57,872 nucleotides of DNA from Verrucomicrobiales bacterium. GTDB lineage: Bacteria; Verrucomicrobiota; Verrucomicrobiia; Limisphaerales; CAIMTB01. Location of the stretch: assembly GCA_016795425.1 (NCBI GenBank), contig JAEUHG010000164.1, forward strand, positions 1 to 57,872, in the 5' to 3' direction. Positions 25,468 through 33,301 of this stretch are shown piece by piece (within the stretch, counting starts at the first letter, position 1; every line of letters begins with the position of its first letter). The position numbers were made by a program, and so were the translations under genes. The notes under the pieces are model-generated. The model worked only from the letters and a program-made list of their open reading frames with translations. It did no database searches and was not told where the DNA came from.

Positions 25468-27456
25468 CTATTTACCCCCGACCACCCGAACCACCGCCGT
25501 CGATCCCGGATGCGGTTCGGCGATCATGGGTTCGTAGCGGCCACCGAGGTGTTCCGCCAGGAACCGTTCCTCGCGCCCCTGAAAATCCACGCGATTCTCC
25601 GGTCGCGCAAAGCCGTGACCTTCATCCGGATAAAGGACGTAGGTGACGCTGCCGCGATTCTTCTCGATGGCTTCCACGATCTGCTCGCTCTCCGCCTGCT
25701 TCACCCGCGGGTCATTGGCGCCCTGACCAATCAGCAAGGGCCGGCGGATCTTGTCCGCGCGAAACAACGGGGACGCATTGCGGATCAATTCGGCATCGGC
25801 CGGATCGTTGATGTCGCCGATGCGCACCTTGAACACGTTCTGCATCGGCTTCCAATAGGGCGGGATCGAGTTCAGCAACGTTTTGATATTCGACGGACCG
25901 ACAATATCCACGCCGCAGGCGAAGACATCCGGAGTGAAGGCCAGTCCGGCCAGCGTCGCGTAACCGCCGTAGGAGCCCCCGGCGATGGCGACCTTCTTCG
26001 GGTCCGCAATGCCCTCGCGCACCGCCCAATTCACCGCATCGATGAGGTCGTCATGCATCTTCAAACCCCACTGACGATTCGCCGCGTTCAGAAACTTCTT
26101 ACCGTACCCGGTCGATCCTCGGTAATTCACCTGCAGCACGGCGTACCCACGGTTGGCATACAACTGCGACCGTGAGCTGAATCCCCAGTTGTCGCGGGCC
26201 CATGGGCCGCCATGGACATTGAGGACCATCGGCAGATTCTTGGCGGGCAGCCCCACCGGCAGGGTGAGATACGCGTTCAGCTTCAGTCCGTCCCTCGCCG
26301 TGATCACCACAGGCTTCATCGGAGCCAAGGTGAACGCATCCAGTTTCGGTTGGGCGACAAACATCAGCTCCCCTTTCTTGGTCTGGCGATCCCATGAATA
26401 AAAGCGGGTCGAACCACGGTCCGTGATGAACGCCACCAACCACCGATCGTCCGCATCGCTCCGACTGGTCACCTGAAAATCCCCGTCGTGAAGCGCGCGA
26501 ATACCGTCAAAGTCCGCCTGCACCCCGGCATCCAGCACCTTCCAGCTCGACCGGCCCGGCTCAAAGGAGACCGCCTCCACAATATGCCGCACCGGATGGA
26601 TCATGACCTGGCCCACGTCGACCTCGTCCGACGCCGCAATCACGCGCTCGCCATCGCCTTCGACGAGCTTCTCCACCACCGCCGCCGTGTCGCGGTTGAG
26701 CGAACTCTCCAGGAACACGCTCTTCCCATCAGCGGTGAATCCCAGCAATCCGATGTTCTCTTCCGGCCCCACCTTCAACAACGTCTCCCAGGGGGCCGTC
26801 ACCTCGGCGCGCACGCGGATCTCTGTGCCACCGTCCGGCGTCGAAACCGTGGCCCCGCGCACCTTGAACTGGGTATCCGCTTCCCAATTCACCACATCGC
26901 CGGGGTTTTCGGTATCCAGTGTCAGCGCACCCGTCCGCAGGTGCAATCGGTAGACATCGAACAAGGTGCGGTCCCGCACATTCAGACTGACCAGAACCTC
27001 ATCCGGAAAATCCCGATGTGTGGCCACGATGTCGCCGCGCACGCCCTGGATGGCGGTGAAATTGCGCACATTCCCGTTCGAGAGGTCGACGCCGTGCACT
27101 TGGAAATTCTCGTCCCCATCCGTGTCCTGCAAATACAGCAGCATCTCGCTGTTCCGAGCCCAGGTGTAGATGCGAATGCCACGCTTCTTGTCGGCCGTCA
27201 CGATCCTGTCGTCCTGTTTGCCAACGGTGCGGACCCAGATCTGAAGCACGTTGTTGGTATTCGGCGCCAACCAGGCCAAACGCCGCCCGTCGGGCGACAG
27301 TCGCGGACTTGTCCGCTCAGGGTTTCCAAAAAGGACGTCTCGCGGAATCAGCGGGGGCAATTCGGCTCGAAGAGAGAGCGTGGTTACCCACAGACCGAGC
27401 ACCACGGCCGCGGCATGAAATCGGGAGACAAGCTTCACATCGCGACTCAACACCAT
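25468..27456 (-). CDS. S9 family prolyl oligopeptidase-like serine peptidase
   Basis: The protein has a signal peptide (start taken at the ATG at 27456; cut after SLRA) and therefore acts in the periplasm or outside. Residues of about 40-390 form a beta-propeller with repeated words such as SPRLSPDGRRLAWL. About 400-655 is the alpha/beta hydrolase catalytic domain: Ser in AIAGGSYGGYATLAG, Asp in the LIGQGANDPRVKQAES block and His in YPDEGHGF. This fits acylaminoacyl-peptidase or dipeptidyl-peptidase-like enzymes that cut short peptides. A GTG 18 bp further in is an alternative start. The hydrolase gene follows immediately. Confidence 0.92.
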   Translation of the reverse strand: MVLSRDVKLVSRFHAAAVVLGLWVTTLSLRAELPPLIPRDVLFGNPERTSPRLSPDGRRLAWLAPNTNNVLQIWVRTVGKQDDRIVTADKKRGIRIYTWARNSEMLLYLQDTDGDENFQVHGVDLSNGNVRNFTAIQGVRGDIVATHRDFPDEVLVSLNVRDRTLFDVYRLHLRTGALTLDTENPGDVVNWEADTQFKVRGATVSTPDGGTEIRVRAEVTAPWETLLKVGPEENIGLLGFTADGKSVFLESSLNRDTAAVVEKLVEGDGERVIAASDEVDVGQVMIHPVRHIVEAVSFEPGRSSWKVLDAGVQADFDGIRALHDGDFQVTSRSDADDRWLVAFITDRGSTRFYSWDRQTKKGELMFVAQPKLDAFTLAPMKPVVITARDGLKLNAYLTLPVGLPAKNLPMVLNVHGGPWARDNWGFSSRSQLYANRGYAVLQVNYRGSTGYGKKFLNAANRQWGLKMHDDLIDAVNWAVREGIADPKKVAIAGGSYGGYATLAGLAFTPDVFACGVDIVGPSNIKTLLNSIPPYWKPMQNVFKVRIGDINDPADAELIRNASPLFRADKIRRPLLIGQGANDPRVKQAESEQIVEAIEKNRGSVTYVLYPDEGHGFARPENRVDFQGREERFLAEHLGGRYEPMIAEPHPGSTAVVRVVGGK

Positions 27457-27482
27457 GGCCCGTGCCGTTGGCGAGTCCGCAT

Positions 27483-27640
27483 CGGACCGCGACGTGTCCC
27501 GCGGCGGAGCCCTTGGTTTTCCTTTTTTCCAATTCACCTCTCCTCAATCCACACGCCATCCCAAGTCAACTTGTTGCGGGCTGGGACAGCCCGCGGTCCT
27601 TTGCTCCCGTTTCCGGGCCGCGACGTGTCCAACGGCGCAG
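27483..27640. repeat. Diverged copies of the 129-bp intergenic repeat (family A)
   Basis: Two pieces of the element tandemly repeated at 35735-36160 occur here. The GGACCGCGACGTGTCC core recurs at about 27485 and, one base changed, at about 27613. The hairpin with 7-bp arms and a GGGAC loop lies at 27576-27594. The copies are spaced about 130 bp apart, as in the main array, but the intervening sequence has diverged. The element sits between the stop of the Kelch/Ig gene and the start of the S9 peptidase gene. Confidence 0.7.
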
Positions 27641-27700
27641 CATCCCTTCCGCCTTCTCCACTTCCGCCCCGGCGCACGGGCCGCGGGTGAAGCGCCTCCT

Positions 27701-30700
27701 TCAAGGCGCTTTCAGCCGAAAAAATCCCGCAGGCGCCGTCACGGGCGGCCGGTACGGACTTTGGACACTGGTCATGACACTCCACGGTCCTGTGGGCGCG
27801 GGCGCCGTCTCCAGAACCACAGACGTATCGGCCCATGACAACACGAGGCCAGGGCGTCCAGCCACGGCTTCGGTCGCCAACGTGAGAACGACGGTCGTGC
27901 TTTCGATGATTCCCGACAACGTGGTGGCCAGACCGATCGTCGCGCCGCATTTACCGCGCACGACGCATCGGTATCTTCCGGTATCGGTGATCAGACCGCG
28001 GTCGACTCGGAGCGTGCTGTTGGTGGTGCCTGCGTAGGGAAAACTCTCGGTGAGTTTAACCCCGTCCCGTTGCCACTCGTAAGCCAATGGCGGCGTCCCA
28101 GCCGCAACGACTTGGACGAGAATCGAGTTCGACACCGGATCGTCGACCGCCCGTGGAGGTCTTAAAAAGACGGGTTCATCGGCGAGCACCCGTTCGAACG
28201 TGCGCTTGGACAGCCCGGGTTCGATGAAGCCCGGAATGGGGTTGCCAGAGTATTGCCCTCCGTACGTCACCACCGAGTGGCGTCGCTCGTCGTAAGCGGC
28301 ACTTGCTTGGAGGTGAAAGCCAACCACCGGATCCACATCGTCCCTGCGCCAAGTGGCGCCCGTCCAGCGCCAGATTCGTTCCTGGTCGTTGCCATCTCCC
28401 GCCCAGTAAATCACTTCGCCGCGATATCGGTCATACACCAACCCGTACCCGCTTCCCGACAAGGCCGGTGATTCGCCAAAACCTCGAAACGGCGTCGGTA
28501 TCGGATTCCAGTTCGTGCCGTTCCAAGTCCACGTCACCAAATCTCCCCCGGGCACGTTGTTCGCCTGCGGCGGCAGCACGGCGTATCCGCGGCGTTCGTC
28601 CCAGACCATCTGGGGCCTCGCCGGGCTCCCGAACTGACCTCCGAACCACGGTCGTTCCCCGACGATTTCCCGTTGGACCCAGTTCGTGCCATCCCAGGTC
28701 CAGATATCACCGGCGCGCGGGTTGACCAACGCCGTGTCGCCACCGTAGAGCGTCGTGACCCGGCGCACGGGATCATAGAAGAGCGCGTGACCGATCCTTG
28801 GGGCCGGCGCATTGGTGGTGGACGGAATACGCTGAACCCAATTCTCCCCATCGTACTCCCAGGTCTCGCCGCTCGAGGCGCTGGTGCCAAACAGATCGTT
28901 GGTCATGCCGCCGAATAGAACCACCCGCCCCCGATGAGCATCGAACGCCATGCCGAACTCGGAACGTCCGCGCGGCGCGTTCCGAAGATCGCGGCGAACC
29001 CAGCGCGTGCCGTCGTACTCCCAGGTGTCGGACGGACGTACGTCCGCCATCGTGCGGGCGTCGGTCAGTCCTCCAAAGAGCACCGAAACACCTCGTCGGG
29101 AATCGTAAACCAAAGCGTGATTCCGGCGTGCGGACGGGCCGTTGGTATCGACCAGAAGAAACGGCGGGTTCCGCATTATCGAAACACCCGCGACCCGCGA
29201 GGTCACGGAATTGCACGTGTCGGAGACGATGCAATCGTAGGCCGCATCATCGAGATAACGAAGCGACTCGAAAACAAGGCGGGGCTTGTCGACGCCGAGA
29301 ATCCGAGCGTCGTTGGTGGTCATCCGCTCGCCGTTCCGACGCCACTGAAAACGCAACGGCCCCTTGCCGAGGGCCTGCACCTCCAGCGACGTGGGAGAAC
29401 ATACCTCGTTCGTGACCGAGCCTGGATGTCGCCGAATCCAAGCGCCCGCCGTCAGAGCCACCGCCTGCGAAAATGTCGACCCGCAATCGTTCGCCAGTCG
29501 ACACCGGTAATAGCCATTGTCTTCGGGTCGGAACGACTCGAATCGAAGCGCCGGCCCCGTCGCGCCGGGAACAGCGACAGCCCCTGAGACATCCGGGTTT
29601 CCCGAGGCATCGATTCCCAGCCGAAACCACTGGTAACTCACGGGCCGTTCCGGTTCTCCGGCGAGGCCTTTTTCAATGAATTCGTTCAAGGAATCGGTCC
29701 CGGACGCCACCCGGGTCTCCAATGCCTCTCCAGGACAGACCTGGCGGGCCACCGGTTGTTCGCGAACGGTGGGAGGAGTAAAGACTTTCACCAGGCAGGG
29801 CGACGAGGTGATCGAATTGCCACAGCCATCGCTGACCACCACCTCCCAGGTACCCACCTCGTTGTTCCTCACCACGCGCGCCGGGTTCGTCCCCACCGGA
29901 TCCGCGAAGGTGGTCCCGGCGATGCTCCGACGCCAGGCATAGCTGACACCACCAGGAGCCGAAGCTTCCACCGTGAGTGTCACCCGGGGTGACAGTTCCC
30001 CAGCCTCGGTCATGCACGTCTCCACCCGCGATGGCAGCGACTGGGTCATGACAAGCAACGGACGCAGCTCCCAGGTTTCCAAGGAGGCGCGATCGTTGAT
30101 GGCACTCAGGACGTCCGATTGCCCCCCCACCATCACGGTCACGCCCCGGCGTTCGTCGTAAACCATGTCGTGGTAAGTCCGCCCCCTGGGAATGGAGGAC
30201 AGGTTCGACGGCACGAAGTGCGGGAATTCCGGCCGTTGCGGGTCGAATTCGAAGTACGGCTGCGCGGTGTCCAATTCGATGTCGCTATTGGGATTGGGTT
30301 CGGGACGGCGCACCACCCCTCCGAAAACGACGTACCGATCGCGACGACTGTCGTACACCATCCGGTGGTTGAGCCGGGGAAATCGGCTCGCGAGTCGGTA
30401 CAGCCCGTTCGGCCCCAACTCGCACAGCCCATCGAACGTTTCGAAATGGGTCTCACCTCGCCGCCCGTCGGTGCGACGCCCCCCATGCAGGATGATCCTC
30501 CCGCGTCGGCTGTCGTAGATCATCGCGAAATCCGAAAGCCTCTGGAATTCCGCCTGCGCGTCGGCCCGGTCGAACTGGTGACCCTCGCGCCTCCACTCCG
30601 TCCCCGACCACACCAACCGGGAAGCACTCGAGAACACGCCCTCGAAGGTCTCGGCGGGACTCAGGGTCGAGAACTGCATCCGGGCATCGCCACCGAACAG

Positions 30701-31228
30701 CACGACCTGGCCGCGGGCGTCGTCGAACACCATGCGATGATCATCGCGCGCCGCCGTCTCTGAAAACTGGGTCCACAACTCGTAAAGTCCGCCGACCAGA
30801 TCCGCCTGCCGGGTCCAGCGTCCCTCCAACGGGCCCGTGCGGGTAAAGGTCCAAGTGTCCGAAAGCGGGCTGTTCGCGGACCGGCCGAATCCCCCGGCGA
30901 GCACGGCCACCTTTCGCACCGGATCGTAGGCCAACGCGGCATCCAATCGATCAGGAGGACGCGGCCCCGTGACGCTCAGTCTGGCCCAGTTGGTGCCGTC
31001 GTATTGCCACAGATCGGAAGTCGATTCGGTCCCGAACAGCAACGTGACCCCGGCATCGCGGTCGTAGGCCATGCAGTGCCGCGCCTGCGGCCCCGGATGG
31101 CCGACATCCAGGCGTTGAACCCATCGCATGCAATCCTGGGCCCGCAGGGATGAAGACATCCCGAGCACGCCCAAACACCACCAAAGGCACCTCGGAAACC
31201 ACGTCACGGTTCGATTCATCCCTGTCAT
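27701..31228 (-). CDS. Large secreted Kelch-repeat and Ig-like domain protein
   Basis: The signal peptide (WWCLGVLGMSSSLRA) leads a mature protein of about 1145 residues. Residues of about 40-400 carry Kelch-type repeats (RHCMAYDRDAGVTLLFG, HRMVFDDARGQVVLFGG, FAMIYDSRRGRIILHGG), giving a beta-propeller. About 400-690 hold Ig-like domains with paired cysteines (GYYRCRLANDCGS, AAYDCIVSDTCNS). A second Kelch set runs from about 700 to 1010, and a final Ig-like domain (GRYRCVVRGKCG) follows. The last 60 residues match the C-terminal module shared with two other secreted proteins here (LVLSW, TGPW, GFFRLKAP). The stop codon lies in a 7-bp-stem hairpin. Binding or adhesion is likely; no catalytic site is seen. 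Confidence 0.88.
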   Translation of the reverse strand: MTGMNRTVTWFPRCLWWCLGVLGMSSSLRAQDCMRWVQRLDVGHPGPQARHCMAYDRDAGVTLLFGTESTSDLWQYDGTNWARLSVTGPRPPDRLDAALAYDPVRKVAVLAGGFGRSANSPLSDTWTFTRTGPLEGRWTRQADLVGGLYELWTQFSETAARDDHRMVFDDARGQVVLFGGDARMQFSTLSPAETFEGVFSSASRLVWSGTEWRREGHQFDRADAQAEFQRLSDFAMIYDSRRGRIILHGGRRTDGRRGETHFETFDGLCELGPNGLYRLASRFPRLNHRMVYDSRRDRYVVFGGVVRRPEPNPNSDIELDTAQPYFEFDPQRPEFPHFVPSNLSSIPRGRTYHDMVYDERRGVTVMVGGQSDVLSAINDRASLETWELRPLLVMTQSLPSRVETCMTEAGELSPRVTLTVEASAPGGVSYAWRRSIAGTTFADPVGTNPARVVRNNEVGTWEVVVSDGCGNSITSSPCLVKVFTPPTVREQPVARQVCPGEALETRVASGTDSLNEFIEKGLAGEPERPVSYQWFRLGIDASGNPDVSGAVAVPGATGPALRFESFRPEDNGYYRCRLANDCGSTFSQAVALTAGAWIRRHPGSVTNEVCSPTSLEVQALGKGPLRFQWRRNGERMTTNDARILGVDKPRLVFESLRYLDDAAYDCIVSDTCNSVTSRVAGVSIMRNPPFLLVDTNGPSARRNHALVYDSRRGVSVLFGGLTDARTMADVRPSDTWEYDGTRWVRRDLRNAPRGRSEFGMAFDAHRGRVVLFGGMTNDLFGTSASSGETWEYDGENWVQRIPSTTNAPAPRIGHALFYDPVRRVTTLYGGDTALVNPRAGDIWTWDGTNWVQREIVGERPWFGGQFGSPARPQMVWDERRGYAVLPPQANNVPGGDLVTWTWNGTNWNPIPTPFRGFGESPALSGSGYGLVYDRYRGEVIYWAGDGNDQERIWRWTGATWRRDDVDPVVGFHLQASAAYDERRHSVVTYGGQYSGNPIPGFIEPGLSKRTFERVLADEPVFLRPPRAVDDPVSNSILVQVVAAGTPPLAYEWQRDGVKLTESFPYAGTTNSTLRVDRGLITDTGRYRCVVRGKCGATIGLATTLSGIIESTTVVLTLATEAVAGRPGLVLSWADTSVVLETAPAPTGPWSVMTSVQSPYRPPVTAPAGFFRLKAP

Positions 31229-31414
31229 ACACAGGGAGGAACGCCGCCAATTACACGGTGGTACGAAATTTTCGCCGGCCCTGCCGGCGCAACCCGGATC
31301 CAGTCCGTTGCCGCAGCCTCTTGGCAGTTCTCATTCTGAAACGTTGGCAGAATTGCTGGCAGCCTCTTCCCTTCCCTTGCCAAACCGGTTCCGTCCGGTT
31401 AGTGGCTCGGAGCC

Positions 31415-32152
31415 ATGCCACGTCCCCTTCACGCCCTGGGCCTTGCGCTCTCCTTTGCCTGCGGTGCCGCCGAGACACCGTCCACCCCCGCCGCGGCCCC
31501 TGTTCCTTCCGAATTCCGCCTCGCCTATGAACAGCACTTCGACACCGCCGCCGCCCTCCGCGGATTCGCGATGTCGGACACCAACGCCTGGGAATTCGCC
31601 GCCGACGGCCAGTCCTTCGCCCTGGAACTCGCGCGCCAGAGCAAATACCAAGCTTCGGTCCGCTCCCCGTTCAATATCGCGTTGATCGCCGACCAGATCT
31701 TCGGCGATTTCGTTCTCGAAGCCGATCTCGTTCAGACCGGCAAGGAATACGGCCACCGGGACATGTGCCTCTTCTTCGGATTCCAGGATCCCACCCATTT
31801 CTATTACGTGCACTTGGCGACCGCCGCCGACGATCACGCCCACAATATCTTCATCGTGAATGGCGCGCCGCGCACCAAGATCGCCCGCGAAACCACCAAG
31901 GGCGTCAACTGGGGCCTTGGCATCTGGCACAAAGTGCGACTCGAACGCCGCCTCGCCGACGGCTCGGTACGCGTCTATTTCGACGACCTCACTCAACCCG
32001 TCATGGTCGCCGAGGACAAGACCTTCGGCGCGGGTTGGATCGGGTTCGGGTCGTTCGATGACACCGGCAAGGTCGACAACATCCGGATCTGGTCATCGAC
32101 CGAGCCCGATCCACGCCCAGTCATCTTTTTTGCCCGGGGCGCTCGCCCCTGA
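31415..32152 (+). CDS. Secreted LamG/concanavalin-like protein
   Basis: A signal peptide (LHALGLALSFACGAAE) precedes a single jelly-roll domain of about 200 residues. Strands such as FVLEADLVQTGKEYGHRDM, THFYYVHLATAADDHAHN, WHKVRLERRLADGSVRVYFDD and GWIGFGSFDDTGKVDNIRIW are typical of concanavalin-like folds of the DUF1080/3-keto-glycoside hydrolase and LamG groups. No clear active site is present, so carbohydrate binding or a DUF1080-like hydrolase role are both possible. GGAG lies just before the ATG. It is convergent with the isomerase gene; a G/C-rich inverted repeat around 32130-32155 may end both transcripts. Confidence 0.8.
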   Translation: MPRPLHALGLALSFACGAAETPSTPAAAPVPSEFRLAYEQHFDTAAALRGFAMSDTNAWEFAADGQSFALELARQSKYQASVRSPFNIALIADQIFGDFVLEADLVQTGKEYGHRDMCLFFGFQDPTHFYYVHLATAADDHAHNIFIVNGAPRTKIARETTKGVNWGLGIWHKVRLERRLADGSVRVYFDDLTQPVMVAEDKTFGAGWIGFGSFDDTGKVDNIRIWSSTEPDPRPVIFFARGARP

Positions 32153-32180
32153 GCGGGCCTTCGGGGGGGCCGGACACAGC

Positions 32181-32993
32181 CTACTTCCCGTGCTGCTCGA
32201 CGAACGCCTTCGCGCCGGCGACGAATTCGTTGGGGTCACGCGCGAAATCGTTGCTGTCGGTCTCGATCGCCAGAACACCAGGCCAGTTCACCTTCTTCAA
32301 CTCCGCCATCAGGTTCTCGAGCTTGCCCTGACCCTTGCCGATGTGGGTGTCGAACGAAACATCGTCGCCCTGGGTCTTCTCGACCTTCTTGTCCTTGAGA
32401 TGAATGTCGTACACACGACCGTTGTACTCCTGGAAAACCTTGGTCGGATCCATGCCGGTCGAAGTGATCCATCCGGCGTCCATGCAAACGCCCATTCGGG
32501 GATCACGGTGCTTGAGCAGGGCACGCACCACCGCGGGATTGCCGTAAAGCGAGCGGATGCCGTGGTTATGAATGGCGATCTTGATGTCGTATTCCTTCAC
32601 CAACTCCTCGAGGTTATCGAAGATCTTGTAGTCCGAAGGCTCGACCACGATGACTTTGATCCCCATGAACTTCGCGAACTCGAACAGCTTCCGGTTGTCC
32701 TCCTTGTCGAGCGATGTGCCGGCAACCCCAAATGTGTAGACCTTCAAGCCGGCGGCATCGAGCACCGCCTTCTTGCGCTTGGTCTCCTCCAACGGCGCCT
32801 TGGGATCCATGTGGTTCCCGATCATCTGTAGATTCTTGATCCCGTGCTTGGTGGCAAACTCGACAACCTGCTCGAACTTCATGTTGCGAAGCGTCCAGGT
32901 CTGGATGCCGAGTTGTTGTGAGAGATCGGCGGCACCGGCGGATAGGCAAACCGCCAAGGCGGCCGCCGCCGAAAAAAGGGTTTTGATGTTCAT
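32181..32993 (-). CDS. Exported sugar phosphate isomerase/epimerase-like TIM-barrel protein
   Basis: The ATG at 32993 opens a signal peptide (MNIKTLFSAAAALAVCLSAGAA). The mature part is an AP-endonuclease-2/xylose-isomerase-like TIM barrel: LGIQTWTLRN at the first strand, VIVVEPSD, IAIHNHGI with a metal-type His, MGVCMDAGWI, VYDIHLKD and VLAIETDS with Glu near the C-terminus. These residues fit the family's divalent-metal site. Such exported homologues are common in Verrucomicrobia and Planctomycetes and act on sugars or keto-sugars, but the substrate is unknown. Its gene is divergent from the rhamnosidase-like gene at 33302. Confidence 0.88.
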   Translation of the reverse strand: MNIKTLFSAAAALAVCLSAGAADLSQQLGIQTWTLRNMKFEQVVEFATKHGIKNLQMIGNHMDPKAPLEETKRKKAVLDAAGLKVYTFGVAGTSLDKEDNRKLFEFAKFMGIKVIVVEPSDYKIFDNLEELVKEYDIKIAIHNHGIRSLYGNPAVVRALLKHRDPRMGVCMDAGWITSTGMDPTKVFQEYNGRVYDIHLKDKKVEKTQGDDVSFDTHIGKGQGKLENLMAELKKVNWPGVLAIETDSNDFARDPNEFVAGAKAFVEQHGK

Positions 32994-33301
32994 GGCTGGA
33001 GCGAGGACGGGGCGGATTGAAGGGGAACCGGCGCCCGAGGGCAAGCCGCGTCCAAACCCCCAACTCCCGCTTCGCCACCAATCCCAGGACGGCCGTGACG
33101 AATCCTCGCATCTTCGACGTCATGCTCGTATCGCTCGAAGCGCATTCCATTTCGTCGAGGGAAGAGTCGATGTGGGAGCGGGGAAGGCGAGCCGACACCC
33201 CAGGTGCGCCGCGAACTCGGCTGCGCGCCGGCGACGGGGTCGGAGCGGGGTGGCACTCTCTTCCCCGTTCCCCACGAACCCTTCCCAGTCTTCCCCAATC
33301 C
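32994..33301. other. Divergent intergenic region
   Basis: The stretch between the isomerase-like gene (-) and the rhamnosidase-like gene (+) stays open in one + frame, but the codons read as low-complexity Arg/Pro/Ser and lack any signal peptide or domain. I treat it as non-coding and expect both promoters here. A run of pyrimidine-rich CTTCCC-type words at about 33260-33300 is similar to the intergenic sequence near 39860. Confidence 0.5.
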
